The translations under genes were made by a program, and so were the position numbers. DNA of 64,000 nucleotides from Limnohabitans sp. 2KL-51 (GTDB lineage: Bacteria; Pseudomonadota; Gammaproteobacteria; Burkholderiales; Burkholderiaceae_C): positions 62,001-126,000 of the forward strand of contig NZ_NESJ01000004.1 in NCBI RefSeq assembly GCF_003063645.1. Reading direction: 5' to 3'. This document shows, in pieces, positions 25,206 through 35,952 of the stretch (the first letter of the stretch is position 1; each line of letters starts with the position of its first letter). The notes under the pieces were generated by a model. The model saw nothing but the letters and a program-made list of their open reading frames with translations, searched no databases and was not told where the DNA came from.

Positions 25206-26951
25206 TCAGTGGCTGGCCGCGTCTGGCTGGGTGGGCGTGTCGTTTGGGTGTGGCTGTGAGGGGCGGAAGATCAGCAGACGGTCGCTGCGCTCACCCAATC
25301 GGGCAGCTGTGGCCTCGAGGGTCCAGCCCAGGGCTTGGAGGCGATCGTCCAGCAAGGGCAGGTTCTTTTCATCCATGACCAGCCAGGGGCAATCCGCGCT
25401 GGGTTGGGTGGCCGCTTGCAGGCGCACTTGTGCGTGAAACAATAACGCTGCGCCTTGCGCTTGGCTGATGCCTGCGTATTGGAAGCAACGGGCGGTGCCA
25501 GTGACGACTTGCACTTTTTGCATCGTAGGGCCGTAGCTGCGGGCAAAGTTGAGCAAGGGCAGCCACAGGCTCATGAGCAGCAACCAGCACAGCACGGCAC
25601 CAGAGGCAGGCAAGACCATGCTTTTCCAGATGGCAGCGCGGTGGTGGCCAATGCGCCACTTGACCAAGCCGGCCCAGGCCAAGGTAGCCAACAAGGCCAG
25701 GACAAATGTCGGGGCCGAAAACGCCGGTAAAAAGCCGGGGGCCAGTTTGGCGACGTTGGCCGCAGGTTGGGCCGGAAAGCCTGTTTGCATGGCGAACCAG
25801 ACCACCCAGATGGTGAGTGCGCAAATGCTGAAAAAAAGCAGGGTGAACCAGTCGATCAAAGCCCCGAGGCTGCGCCGCAAAGTGGGCAGTGCAAAAGCGG
25901 CCAGCGCGGCTATACCGGGCAGAGCCAAGAGCAGGGCCCGGTCAGAAAATCCGGTGAACCAGGTGGCTCCCACCGTGACGGTCACGAACCACAACGGCAA
26001 AGCCAAGTGCGGGAAGCGCCAAACTTGCGAAAGCTGGCCCCGCCAGCGCCACAAGGACCACAGCGCCAAAGGCCAGGCAGGCCATGTGAACCACAGCATG
26101 AGCTTGGCCAGGATGTGCACATCCAGCAGGGTGTGAGGCACCACGCGCCAGCGCCACACATCGAGTGTGTCTGCAGTGGCGATGCACAGCAAACACAGCA
26201 AAGCCAGCAGCCCCAAGTCGAGCATGCGCAGGCGGCCTTGTGCGGGGTCGATGGGCGCCACGGCACGAATCAGCGAGCCACCCACACCCAGCCACAGGGC
26301 CACACTGGGCGCCCCTGACAACGTCAGGCCCACCATGCCCACAACCACGGCCAGTCCACTGTGTAAACGCCAGCGCGGCAAGGTGGACAGGCCCACAAAA
26401 ATCAGTGATGCAAAGCACAGTTGGCTGAGCGCTGGGGTGGCTTCATGCGCCAGCCGAGCCAAGCCCAGACAGGCAAGCAAAGCCAGCAGTCCGCCGTCCG
26501 CCAGTGCGCGGGCATAGTCGCCTGGTTTGGCCTCGCCACCAAAGGCAAAAGCCACTGGCTGAGCTGCGGGGTGACGTGCCAGGGCATACACGGCGTACCA
26601 AGTGGCGGCCAATGTCAGGCCCAGCATTGCGATAAAGGGCAGTCGGGAGAACGTGACTTCCCACCCTGCCGGTGCCCATTGAACGAAGCCAGCCCCTAGC
26701 CAAAAGGGCAGTAAAGCCAGTTGCGGGTCGTGCTGGCCCAGCAAGCTGGGCCTGAACCAATTGGCTGTTTCCCCCAGTGCAGGCTGGGCCAGTTGCATCA
26801 TGTAGCCCAAGGCTTCCAGGTCTTGCGACTTCCAGGGCGCACGGTCCCAAAATCCAGCCAGAACATAAACCACACACAGCAAAAGCAGTGCTGGGCGCGG
26901 CAGTCTGCGCACAGCACTTTGGGCAACGATGGCGGGGGTGGGCAGGTTCAC
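25206..26951 (-). CDS. Large polytopic membrane protein of unknown function
   Basis: Protein of 581 aa with roughly 10-12 hydrophobic segments. The beginning (FWDRAPWKSQDLEALGYMMQ) and overall shape, membrane spans followed by a C-terminal soluble domain from about residue 470, recall ArnT/GT39-type enzymes, but no clear DE catalytic pair is visible. I do not recognise the function. It is co-transcribed with the MATE exporter (3-bp gap). Start ATG 26951. Confidence 0.6.
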   Translation of the reverse strand: MNLPTPAIVAQSAVRRLPRPALLLLCVVYVLAGFWDRAPWKSQDLEALGYMMQLAQPALGETANWFRPSLLGQHDPQLALLPFWLGAGFVQWAPAGWEVTFSRLPFIAMLGLTLAATWYAVYALARHPAAQPVAFAFGGEAKPGDYARALADGGLLALLACLGLARLAHEATPALSQLCFASLIFVGLSTLPRWRLHSGLAVVVGMVGLTLSGAPSVALWLGVGGSLIRAVAPIDPAQGRLRMLDLGLLALLCLLCIATADTLDVWRWRVVPHTLLDVHILAKLMLWFTWPAWPLALWSLWRWRGQLSQVWRFPHLALPLWFVTVTVGATWFTGFSDRALLLALPGIAALAAFALPTLRRSLGALIDWFTLLFFSICALTIWVVWFAMQTGFPAQPAANVAKLAPGFLPAFSAPTFVLALLATLAWAGLVKWRIGHHRAAIWKSMVLPASGAVLCWLLLMSLWLPLLNFARSYGPTMQKVQVVTGTARCFQYAGISQAQGAALLFHAQVRLQAATQPSADCPWLVMDEKNLPLLDDRLQALGWTLEATAARLGERSDRLLIFRPSQPHPNDTPTQPDAASH

Positions 26952-27042
26952 GGTGGCAAGGAAAATCAGGTGTGGGGCAAAGGCTGAGATGCTTGATTAC
27001 GTATTTTAGAAAAGTCGAGTGCTCAGGCGCGGGCCCATGCAA

Positions 27043-27074
27043 AAAGGGCAGGCCGGTTGCCCGGGCTGCCCTTT
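27043..27074 (-). terminator. Terminator of the trxA-rho-rpmE2 group
   Basis: AAAGGGCAG (27043-27051) pairs with CTGCCCTTT (27066-27074). Read on the minus strand the stem is followed by a U-run (AAAAA at 27041-27045 on the plus strand), a standard rho-independent terminator 21 bp after rpmE2. Confidence 0.75.
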
Positions 27075-27094
27075 GGGGTTCACCGATTCGCGAA

Positions 27095-27358
27095 TTACTT
27101 GGCTATCGTGGTGGTCTTGCCGAAACGGTTGCGGAATTTCTCCACACGGCCGCCCATGTTGTCGACAGACTTTTGCGTGCCGGTGTAGAAGGGGTGCGAC
27201 TCACTGGTCGTGTCCAGCTTGTACCAAGGCAGATCGCGGCCGTCTTCCATTTTGATCATCTCTTTGGTGTTTGCGCATGAACGGGTCACGAACTTGAAAC
27301 CATTGGACATGTCTTGGAAGCAAACTTCACGGTAGTTGGGGTGAATGCCGTCTTTCAT
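27095..27358 (-). CDS. rpmE2: 50S ribosomal protein L31 type B
   Basis: Large-subunit ribosomal protein of 87 aa, the length of type B L31. [18 protein letters not shown] and [22 protein letters not shown] are diagnostic. It lacks the CxxC zinc pairs of the type A protein. Strong ribosome site AAAAGGA before ATG 27358. It has its own promoter (TATAAT at 27432-27437) just after rho, and a leader in which CTACGGT and ACCGTAG can pair. Confidence 0.95.
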   Translation of the reverse strand: MKDGIHPNYREVCFQDMSNGFKFVTRSCANTKEMIKMEDGRDLPWYKLDTTSESHPFYTGTQKSVDNMGGRVEKFRNRFGKTTTIAK

Positions 27359-27431
27359 GGGGAAATCCTTTTATTTGCGCTACGGTAGCCACTCTTCAGC
27401 CTATCTGTGAGCACTTTCCGCAAAACCGTAG

Positions 27432-27437
27432 ATTATA
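27432..27437 (-). promoter_or_regulatory. -10 element of rpmE2
   Basis: A perfect TATAAT on the minus strand, about 74 bp upstream of the rpmE2 start and overlapping the region after the rho stop. The -35 is weak (ATGCGA at 27455-27460, inside rho). The predicted leader carries a 7-bp inverted repeat (27423-27429 with 27380-27386). Confidence 0.5.
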
Positions 27438-27442
27438 GGGTA

Positions 27443-28705
<1,263 letters not shown>

Positions 28706-28851
28706 GGGATGGGGCCTGTGGCGAATCGGTCGGCTGGGGACCGTTGTTCGGATAACCGGGTGGATGTGTTGTGTGCCGGATGAAGCCCGGGGTTGGGGCT
28801 GGTGCTTCCGGCAGTCTTGGCGCTGTCCCGTGTCCGGGATGCCTGCTAGAA

Positions 28852-28880
28852 ATTATGACAGGTTTTTGGGAGAGTCTGAA
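28852..28880 (-). promoter_or_regulatory. Candidate rho promoter
   Basis: CATAAT (minus strand, 28852-28857) with TTCAGA (28875-28880) at 17-bp spacing. It would give a 5' leader of about 140 nt before rho, consistent with the long attenuated leaders known for rho genes. The leader holds GC-rich repeats but no recognised uORF. Confidence 0.4.
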
Positions 28881-28886
28881 AACTTA

Positions 28887-28909
28887 AACCGGGCCAATTA
28901 AGCCCGGTT
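28887..28909 (-). terminator. Terminator after trxA
   Basis: AACCGGGC (28887-28894) and GCCCGGTT (28902-28909) form an 8-bp stem; on the minus strand it is followed by TTAAGTTTT. It lies 40 bp after the trxA stop and just before the candidate rho promoter, so trxA and rho are probably separate transcripts. Confidence 0.6.
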
Positions 28910-28949
28910 GTCGGTGGCGATGCCGGCGATGTCGGACTGCCAGGGTTCA

Positions 28950-29282
28950 TCAAGCCAGTTGCTGGTCGATGAAGGCGGTCAGTTGAGACTTGCTCATGGC
29001 GCCCACTTTGGTGGCGGCAAGTTGGCCGTCCTTGAAAATCATGAGTGTGGGGATGCCGCGAATGCCGAACTTGGCAGGGATGTCGCGGTTGTCGTCGACA
29101 TTCATCTTGGCAATTTGCAGCTTGCCCTCATAGGTGCTGGCTACTTCGTCGAGAATGGGGGCAATCATTTTGCAGGGACCGCACCATTCGGCCCAAAAGT
29201 CGACGACCACGGGCTGGCTCGACTGGAGCACGTCGGTTTCAAAAGTGGCGTCTGTGGTGTGTTTGATCAAATCGCTGGCCAT
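28950..29282 (-). CDS. trxA: Thioredoxin
   Basis: Cytosolic dithiol-disulfide oxidoreductase, 110 aa. The active site is WCGPCK with Cys34 and Cys37; the cis-proline is in [12 protein letters not shown]. Full length and fully conserved, so it should support ribonucleotide reductase and general disulfide reduction. Upstream ribosome site AAGGAAT before ATG 29282. Confidence 0.96.
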   Translation of the reverse strand: MASDLIKHTTDATFETDVLQSSQPVVVDFWAEWCGPCKMIAPILDEVASTYEGKLQIAKMNVDDNRDIPAKFGIRGIPTLMIFKDGQLAATKVGAMSKSQLTAFIDQQLA

Positions 29283-29385
29283 GGCCTATTCCTTAAAAAC
29301 ATTGATATGCGGCTAAAGTGAAGTCTATTTTGACAGAAACTATGCTCACCCGCATGCCACAGTTCCCTTGCCAGACCACAAATAC

Positions 29386-30714
29386 ATGAGCCTTCCAGAA
29401 CCGATGACCGATTTCCCTGACACGCTTGATCTCTCGGTGGAGGTGGCCGTTGTGGGCGGTGGCCCAGCGGGCTTGATGGCGGCCGAGGTCTTGTCGCAAG
29501 CGGGTGTGTCCGTGCACCTGTTTGACGCCATGCCCTCGGTGGGGCGAAAGTTTTTACTGGCTGGAAAGGGCGGCTTGAACCTCACCCATGCGGAGCCCCC
29601 AGCGTTGTTCAACACACGTTTTGGCGCGCGAGAGCCTGAGGTCAGCCAATGGCTCTCCCAGCTGGACGCCCAGGGCGTGCGCAACTGGGCGCAGAGCTTG
29701 GGCATAGGTACTTTTGTAGGCACTTCAGGCCGTGTTTTCCCGGCCGAAATGAAAGCTGCGCCTTTGCTGCGTGCTTGGCTGCAGCGTTTGCGCCACCCCG
29801 CCAGCGGTTTGCCGGTGCAGTTTCACATGCGCCACCGTTGGCTGGGCTGGCAAAGCGATCGGCTGGTGTTTAGGCGTCGGGACGATGCCTCGCCGCTGCA
29901 GGTCAGTGCAGGTGCCACTGTGCTGGCGCTGGGCGGGGCCAGTTGGCCACAACTGGGCTCGGACGGCACTTGGTTGGCCCATTTGCAGGACCAGGGCGTC
30001 GAGGTTGCCACCCTGAAGCCCGCCAATTGCGGTTTTGATGTGTTGGGGCGGGAGGGCCAGGGCTGGACAGCGCACTTTAAGGACAAGTTTGCCGGGCATC
30101 CGCTCAAATCGGTGGTGCTCAACGTGCCAGCGCCAGACGCAGCGGCGCAGCCCCCTCGTTTTGAGCGCAAGGGTGAGTTTGTGATCACCGACACCGGGCT
30201 GGAAGGCAGTCTGGTGTACGCCGCATCGGCCTTATTGCGCGACGACTTGGCCGAGCGCGGGCAGGCCTGTTTGCTGCTGGACTTATTGCCCGACAAAACA
30301 TCTGAGCAGGTGCTCAAGGACGTGGCCTGGCCGCGCGGCAGTCGCAGCCTCAGCAGCCATCTGAAAAGCCGACTGGGCCTGGATGGCGCAAAGATGGGCT
30401 TGCTGTTCGAGCTGTGTACCCCCGAGACTCTGGCCCGGCCCGAAGCCTTGGCCGTCCACATCAAAGCCTTGCCTGTGCCCTTGAAGCGTGCCCGGCCCGT
30501 GGCCGAGGCGATCAGCACCGCCGGAGGGGTGGCTTTGCAGGCCATGGGGCCTGAATTGATGCTGACGGCCCGCCCTGGCGTGTTTTGCGCGGGTGAGATG
30601 CTCGACTGGGAAGCGCCCACCGGCGGCTACCTGCTGACGGCCTGCCTGGCCAGTGGTCAGCAGGCGGCAAAGGGTGTTTTGAGACATCTTTCGGGCAGTC
30701 AATGCACAATTTGA
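29386..30714 (+). CDS. TIGR03862/HI0933-family FAD flavoprotein
   Basis: Predicted FAD-dependent oxidoreductase of the HI0933-like (BaiN/RdsA) group, 442 aa. The dinucleotide motif is VAVVGGGPAGLMAAEVLSQ; GRKFLLAGKGGLNLTH is the group's conserved substrate/FAD segment; the C-terminus has PGVFCAGEMLDWEAPTGGY. The physiological substrate of the subgroup is not known. ATG 29386 is taken as start; TTG 29368 and ATG 29404 remain possible. It stands alone, divergent from trxA. Confidence 0.8.
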   Translation: MSLPEPMTDFPDTLDLSVEVAVVGGGPAGLMAAEVLSQAGVSVHLFDAMPSVGRKFLLAGKGGLNLTHAEPPALFNTRFGAREPEVSQWLSQLDAQGVRNWAQSLGIGTFVGTSGRVFPAEMKAAPLLRAWLQRLRHPASGLPVQFHMRHRWLGWQSDRLVFRRRDDASPLQVSAGATVLALGGASWPQLGSDGTWLAHLQDQGVEVATLKPANCGFDVLGREGQGWTAHFKDKFAGHPLKSVVLNVPAPDAAAQPPRFERKGEFVITDTGLEGSLVYAASALLRDDLAERGQACLLLDLLPDKTSEQVLKDVAWPRGSRSLSSHLKSRLGLDGAKMGLLFELCTPETLARPEALAVHIKALPVPLKRARPVAEAISTAGGVALQAMGPELMLTARPGVFCAGEMLDWEAPTGGYLLTACLASGQQAAKGVLRHLSGSQCTI

Positions 30715-30790
30715 TACCGGTTGTGTATGCCTTATGGCCTTTGGCCGCGTTATGTAAGGGTTCACAAACCCATCCATGACCGAGGTCTCC

Positions 30791-31087
30791 ATGTCTCCAG
30801 AAGCCAGCCAGGAATACCAACATGCCGTAGAGGAGGCAGCCAATGCCTTCATGAAAGTGATGACCCTGCGGGGTTTTCAGGTGCGGGATTACCCGCAAAA
30901 CTTTGTAGCCCAGATGTCCCAAACCACCCGTTTGGCCTTTGAGGTCAATCGTCATGGTGCGCACGATCGCGCAGATGCTTTGGTCTCGGACATGCTCAGC
31001 GTCGCCAATGTTGCCGTGCATGCCGCACCGGCCAAAGTGCCCCACAAAAAGACGGCTTTCCCATCGCTGAGCCGTCGCCTGGCCTGA
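30791..31087 (+). CDS. Small conserved-looking protein of unknown function
   Basis: Protein of 98 aa, soluble, helical in its first two thirds (EEAANAFMKVMTLRGFQVRDY) with a basic C-terminus (HKKTAFPSLSRRLA). The start ATG 30791 has GAGGT five bases upstream; ATG 30776 is also in frame. I do not recognise the family. It lies between a flavoprotein gene and rhlE, same strand, with its own gap on each side. Confidence 0.5.
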   Translation: MSPEASQEYQHAVEEAANAFMKVMTLRGFQVRDYPQNFVAQMSQTTRLAFEVNRHGAHDRADALVSDMLSVANVAVHAAPAKVPHKKTAFPSLSRRLA

Positions 31088-31192
31088 TGGCCCCAGCCCG
31101 GTGGGTATTTTGCTCCCACGTTTGGGCTCTGGAGACCGGTCTCGGTTGCCATTTTTGGCAATGGCTGTTCAAAATGCGACAATAGCGGGTTA

Positions 31193-32644
31193 ATGACCGA
31201 CTCTTTTTCCAATTTATCGCTGGCGCCAACGCTGGCACGAGCCGTAGCCGAAATGGGCTACGAATCCATGACCCCTATCCAGGCCCAAGCCATTCCGGTG
31301 GTGTTGACGGGCCAGGACGTGATGGGCGCAGCCCAAACTGGCACCGGCAAAACGGCAGCGTTTTCGCTGCCTTTGCTGCAACGCCTGCTCAAGCATGAAA
31401 ACCCCTCGACCTCACCGGCTCGTCACCCCGTGCGCGCCTTGGTGTTGTTGCCCACGCGAGAACTGGCCGATCAGGTCGCCCAGCAGATCAAGATGTACGC
31501 CAAATACACCCAGCTGCGCAGCACGGTGGTATTTGGTGGCATAGACATGAAACCCCAGACGCTTGAACTGAAAAAAGGCGTTGAGGTGCTGGTCGCTACG
31601 CCAGGCCGTTTGCTGGACCACATTGAAGCTAAAAACGCTGTGCTGAACCAAGTGGAATACGTGGTGCTGGACGAAGCCGATCGCATGCTGGACATCGGCT
31701 TTTTGCCCGATCTGCAACGCATTCTGAGTTACCTGCCCAAGCAACGCACCACCTTGCTGTTCTCAGCCACTTTTTCACCCGAAATCAAGCGCCTGGCGGG
31801 CAGCTACCTGCAAAACCCTGTCACCATCGAAGTGGCCCGTCCCAACGAGACGGCTTCGACGGTGGAGCAGCGTTTTTATGCCGCCCAAGACGACGACAAG
31901 CGCCGTGTGATCCGCAAGGTTCTGGACGACCGGGGCATCAAGCAAGCCTTCATTTTTGTGAACAGCAAGCTCGGCTGCGCACGTTTGGCCCGCTCGCTGG
32001 AGCGTGAAGGCCTCAAAACCACTGCGCTGCACGGCGACAAAAGCCAGGACGAGCGCCTGAAGGCCCTTGAAGCCTTCAAGCAAGGCGAGGTCGATTTGCT
32101 GGTCTGCACCGATGTGGCCGCGCGCGGTCTGGACATCAAGGATGTGCCCGCGGTGTTCAACTTCGATGTGCCCTACAACGCCGAAGACTATGTGCACCGC
32201 ATAGGCCGCACTGGACGTGCCGGGGCTTCGGGCTTGGCCGTGACCTTGGTCAGCCCCTCTGATGCCCGCTTGGTGGGCGACATTGAAAAGCTGATCAAGA
32301 AAAAGCTGGAGGTTGAAACCCTGCAGCTGGATACCGCACCGGCAGGCCCCGCGCCCGAAAAGTGGGGCGCACGCTCCGAAGATCGACCCCGCGCCCGCGC
32401 TTCTGAAAGCCGCCGCCGGGACGATTCTGACCCGCGTGACGCCCTTGAATCGCCACGCGAGCGCCGCGGGGGCTTTCGCCCCGCACCCATCAACCGCGAC
32501 CCGTTCTTCAGCAAGCCTTACGAGGCACCGCCTGCCGACGTTTCGCCAAGCTGGGATGCGGTGCCCAAAGCGCCGCGCTCGTCGATTTCGGCCAACATCA
32601 AGCCCAAGCGCAAGGTGGCGGCTTTGTTCAAATCCGAAGAGTGA
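31193..32644 (+). CDS. rhlE: DEAD-box RNA helicase RhlE
   Basis: ATP-dependent RNA helicase of 483 aa. The helicase core (about 1-380) shows the Q motif MTPIQAQAIPV, motif I AQTGTGKT, PTRELA, motif II DEAD, SAT, and motifs V/VI ARGLDIKDV and HRIGRTGRAG. The C-terminal 100 residues are arginine-rich and low complexity (PRARASESRRRDDSDPR), as in RhlE proteins where this tail binds RNA. Likely works on ribosome maturation or mRNA decay. Confidence 0.93.
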   Translation: MTDSFSNLSLAPTLARAVAEMGYESMTPIQAQAIPVVLTGQDVMGAAQTGTGKTAAFSLPLLQRLLKHENPSTSPARHPVRALVLLPTRELADQVAQQIKMYAKYTQLRSTVVFGGIDMKPQTLELKKGVEVLVATPGRLLDHIEAKNAVLNQVEYVVLDEADRMLDIGFLPDLQRILSYLPKQRTTLLFSATFSPEIKRLAGSYLQNPVTIEVARPNETASTVEQRFYAAQDDDKRRVIRKVLDDRGIKQAFIFVNSKLGCARLARSLEREGLKTTALHGDKSQDERLKALEAFKQGEVDLLVCTDVAARGLDIKDVPAVFNFDVPYNAEDYVHRIGRTGRAGASGLAVTLVSPSDARLVGDIEKLIKKKLEVETLQLDTAPAGPAPEKWGARSEDRPRARASESRRRDDSDPRDALESPRERRGGFRPAPINRDPFFSKPYEAPPADVSPSWDAVPKAPRSSISANIKPKRKVAALFKSEE

Positions 32645-32743
32645 TGTTTGCCGGAGCTGGGCCTGCCTGACTGATCCTCAGGCTGCCCCCGGCTTTTACG
32701 CCAGCTTCACACGCCAGCGGCCGGGCGCTGTCAAAATACCCGG

Positions 32744-34960
32744 ATGCGTTCATCCCATCTCACCCCCACCCTCCATCCCCTGACCCAAAGCCTGCTGTTG
32801 GCTGGGGTTGCCTTGTATTTGCTGCCCGCTTGGGCTTGGGCTCAAAGCCCTGCCAGCGCGACGCCCAGTGCACCTTCGGCCACCGCGCCTGCGGCGGCTG
32901 CGACCGATTTGGGTCAGGTGGAAATCCGCAGCAACCGCAACAACGACACCGAGGTGCGCCGCGAGTCTTCCGCCTCAAAAATAGTCATTGGCCGCGAAGA
33001 GATCGAAAAGCAAGGCGACGCCACCTTGGGCGAAGTGCTCAAGCGCTTGCCCGGCGTCACGGTGCAGGGTGCGCCCGGTCGTGGCGGTGCCATCCGCATG
33101 CGCGGTTTGGGCGGCGGTTACACCCAAATCTTGCTGGACGGCGAACGCGTGCCGCCGGGCTTCTCCATCGACTCACTCACCCCCGAGCAGGTCGAAAAGA
33201 TTGAAATCATGCGAGCCCCCACGGCCGAAACTGGGGCGCGGGCCATCGCGGGCACCATCAACATCGTCCTGCGCGAGGGCCAAAAAGCCAATCCCGACGA
33301 TCTCAAAATCACCCGCAGCCAAGAGCACGGTGAAGGCTCGACCATGCTCAACTGGGTCCACAACCTCAAGACGCAGCCCCTGAGCGGCACCGTGACCCTG
33401 TCCTTGATGGACCAGTTCCGGCCAGACGAAAGCACATCAGTCATCACTTCCGATCCGGGCGCTGACCGCATCCGCTTCAACGAATCTGTTGGGCACCGCA
33501 AAGGCCTGCACGCCAATGCCCGTTTGCAATGGCGAGGCGAGCAAGGCCGCACCCTCACGCTCACGCCTTTTGTGGTGTATTCGGATTACACCAGCCACGG
33601 CCAAGTGCAGATCCGTGAAACAGAGGGCGGCTTGCGGTCTGACAGCGCCCAGACACTGAACCAAAGCATTTTTGCGATGGCCCGCTTGAACGGCCATTGG
33701 GCCCAGCGCCTGTCGGCCGATGACCGGCTGGAGGTGCGCTTTGGCCTGGGTCAGTCGAAGTACGACTTTCGCCTGGACCAGACGGGCGCGGCCGATGTGC
33801 TGCTGTTCAACGGCTTTGAAACGCAAAACTTTGTCGACCGCACGGGCAGCCTGAACGGCAAATGGACCCGTGCCATGGCCAACGGCCATCAAATCGTGAG
33901 CGGCTTGGAGTTGGAAGGCGTGCGCCGCGTGGAACAGGCCAATGCTGCCGTGGACGAGGACGGTGGCGATATCCGGGCCCGCACAATGCGCTGGGCCGCT
34001 TATGCGCAAGACGAATTCAAGATCAACGCCAACTGGTCGGCTTACACTGGCTTGCGCTACGAATCCATCTTGACAGAAGGCACTAGCGAGCAAGGGCTCA
34101 AGTCCAATACCAGCTCGGTCTGGACGCCCCTGCTGCACGCGCTGTGGAAGCCGGATCCGACCAAGCGCGACCAGGTGCGCATGAGCCTGACACGCAGCTA
34201 CAAAACCCCCACGCTCTACAACCTGGTGGCTAGGCCCGTGCCTTCGCGCGAGGCGAACAGCCCGACCCGCCCCGACCGTGTGGGCAACCCCGACTTGAGG
34301 CCCGAAATGGCCACCGGCATTGATGTGGCCTTTGAGCGTTACCTGTCTGGCGGCGGCGTGCTCAGTGCCAACGTGTTTCATCGGCAAATCACCGACCTGA
34401 TCCGCTACACCGTGGCCCAGCAAAGCAGCCCCTCTTGGGCACCTGGCCAAGACCGCTGGGTGTCATCCCCCATCAACATTGGCGATGCCAACACGCAGGG
34501 CATTGAGCTTGAGGCCAAGTTCCGTCTGGACCAGTTGCGTGCCGGCGCCTTGCCGGTGGACATCCGCAGCAACCTGAGCCTGTTCAGCTCCCGGGTCAAG
34601 CAAGTGCCCGGCCCCGACAACCGACTGGACCAGCAGCCCGGCATGACGGCCAACTTGGGAGCCGACTACCGCGTGCGCAGCGTGCCATTGACCGTGGGTG
34701 GCAACCTGAATTGGAACCCCGACTACGACACCCGCCGCAGCGAGCAGCAGTGGGCTTACCAGGGCACCAAACGCGTGCTCGACGTGTATGGTCAATGGCG
34801 CTTTTCCCCCGCCACCGCCTTGCGCTTGACGGTGAGCAATTTCACCTCCCGCGATTACCTGACCTCGTCCACCTACAGTGGCAACGGCGTGAGCGAAACT
34901 TCTCGCAACACCGCACCGAGCTGGCGCAATGTCCAGTTGCGCCTGGAGATGAAAATCTGA
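32744..34960 (+). CDS. TonB-dependent outer membrane receptor
   Basis: Outer-membrane gated transporter of 738 aa. A signal peptide (about 1-33, ending AWAQ) is followed by an Ala/Pro/Ser linker and a plug domain (VGREE-like IVIGREEIEKQG, RMRGLGGGYTQILLDGERVPPG, VEKIEIMRAPTAE). The remainder is a 22-strand barrel with a terminal aromatic-strand signature ending LRLEMKI. TonB boxes vary and none is obvious. The ligand (siderophore, vitamin or sugar) cannot be read; no Fur-like box or transporter partner is adjacent. Confidence 0.88.
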   Translation: MRSSHLTPTLHPLTQSLLLAGVALYLLPAWAWAQSPASATPSAPSATAPAAAATDLGQVEIRSNRNNDTEVRRESSASKIVIGREEIEKQGDATLGEVLKRLPGVTVQGAPGRGGAIRMRGLGGGYTQILLDGERVPPGFSIDSLTPEQVEKIEIMRAPTAETGARAIAGTINIVLREGQKANPDDLKITRSQEHGEGSTMLNWVHNLKTQPLSGTVTLSLMDQFRPDESTSVITSDPGADRIRFNESVGHRKGLHANARLQWRGEQGRTLTLTPFVVYSDYTSHGQVQIRETEGGLRSDSAQTLNQSIFAMARLNGHWAQRLSADDRLEVRFGLGQSKYDFRLDQTGAADVLLFNGFETQNFVDRTGSLNGKWTRAMANGHQIVSGLELEGVRRVEQANAAVDEDGGDIRARTMRWAAYAQDEFKINANWSAYTGLRYESILTEGTSEQGLKSNTSSVWTPLLHALWKPDPTKRDQVRMSLTRSYKTPTLYNLVARPVPSREANSPTRPDRVGNPDLRPEMATGIDVAFERYLSGGGVLSANVFHRQITDLIRYTVAQQSSPSWAPGQDRWVSSPINIGDANTQGIELEAKFRLDQLRAGALPVDIRSNLSLFSSRVKQVPGPDNRLDQQPGMTANLGADYRVRSVPLTVGGNLNWNPDYDTRRSEQQWAYQGTKRVLDVYGQWRFSPATALRLTVSNFTSRDYLTSSTYSGNGVSETSRNTAPSWRNVQLRLEMKI

Positions 34961-35012
34961 CGCTTCTTGTGCCAAGATGGTGGACTAAGAACAACCCCCA
35001 ACTGGAGACAAA

Positions 35013-35879
35013 ATGTCCACCAAAGACGCTGCCTGGCATGACCGCATGTACAACAACCGGGCCTTGGTGCCCGACTTTGCGGACCACTTTGCCCATTGGC
35101 AAAACGCCTCGACGCAAGCACGCGAGCAACTGAAAGGCCATCTGGATTTGCCCTATGGCGACGGTCTGGGTGAGACCTTGGACATTTTCCCGGCCGCCCA
35201 GCCGAATGCCCCCGTGGTGATCTTCATCCACGGCGGCTACTGGCGCAGCCTGGACAAATCAGACCATTCCTTTGTGGCCCCGGCCTTGCACGACATGGGT
35301 GCCTGCGTGGTGGTGGTCAATTACGCGCTGTGCCCCGGCACGCCCGAGCAGCCTGTCACCATCCCCGACATTGCCTTGCAAATGGCCAAAGCCACCGCCT
35401 GGGTTTGGCGGCACATTGCCGAGCACGGCGGTGACCGCAACAACATCAGCGCCATCGGCCATTCGGCGGGCGGGCATTTGGCGGCCATGCTGCTGGGCTG
35501 CAACTGGAAAAAAGTGGGCCGCGATTTGCCCGCTGGCTTGGTGCGCAAGGCGCTGTCCATCTCGGGCCTGTTTGACTTGGAGCCCATTCGCAAAACAGCG
35601 TTTGTGCAGGGCGATTTGCGCCTCACGCCCGCGCAGGTGCGCATGACCAGCCCAGCCAAATGGCAGCGCCCGCGTCAAGGCGTGCTGTACACCGTGGCCG
35701 GGGGCGACGAAAGCCCCGAGTTTTTGCGGCACAACCGCTTGATCCACCAAGCCTGGGGCCCCAAAACCGTCCCCGTATGCGAAGACTTGGCTGGACTCCA
35801 CCACTTCAGCATCGTCACCGATTTAACCCGGCCAGGCACGCGTTTGCATGCGCTGGCCCAGCAGCTGATCGCTGCTTAA
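35013..35879 (+). CDS. Alpha/beta-hydrolase, esterase/arylformamidase-like
   Basis: Serine hydrolase of 288 aa. The oxyanion-hole motif is IHGGYWRS, the nucleophile elbow GHSAGG, and the catalytic His is probably in LHHFSIV near the C-terminus. The overall pattern matches the kynurenine-formamidase-like esterase group in Burkholderiales, but no kynurenine pathway genes are nearby, so the substrate is open. Start ATG 35013 follows ACTGGAG. A rho-independent terminator follows. Confidence 0.78.
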   Translation: MSTKDAAWHDRMYNNRALVPDFADHFAHWQNASTQAREQLKGHLDLPYGDGLGETLDIFPAAQPNAPVVIFIHGGYWRSLDKSDHSFVAPALHDMGACVVVVNYALCPGTPEQPVTIPDIALQMAKATAWVWRHIAEHGGDRNNISAIGHSAGGHLAAMLLGCNWKKVGRDLPAGLVRKALSISGLFDLEPIRKTAFVQGDLRLTPAQVRMTSPAKWQRPRQGVLYTVAGGDESPEFLRHNRLIHQAWGPKTVPVCEDLAGLHHFSIVTDLTRPGTRLHALAQQLIAA

Positions 35880-35890
35880 AAAAACAAAAA

Positions 35891-35917
35891 AGCCCCAGCG
35901 GCAAAACCGCTGGGGCT
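35891..35917 (-). terminator. Terminator for the minus-strand Bug/OYE operon
   Basis: AGCCCCAGCGG and CCGCTGGGGCT form an 11-bp stem with a CAAAA loop. Read on the minus strand it runs into TTTTTGTTTTT, a strong rho-independent terminator for the gene ending at 35953. Confidence 0.85.
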
Positions 35918-35926
35918 TGGATCTGC

Positions 35927-35951
35927 AGCCCCGCCCATGCGGGGCTTTTTT
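35927..35951 (+). terminator. Terminator for the esterase gene
   Basis: AGCCCCGC (35927-35934) pairs with GCGGGGCT (35939-35946), followed by a run of T to 35951 on the plus strand. It interlocks with the opposite-facing terminator at 35891, so each convergent transcript passes the other's hairpin before stopping. Confidence 0.85.
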
Positions 35952-35952
35952 G

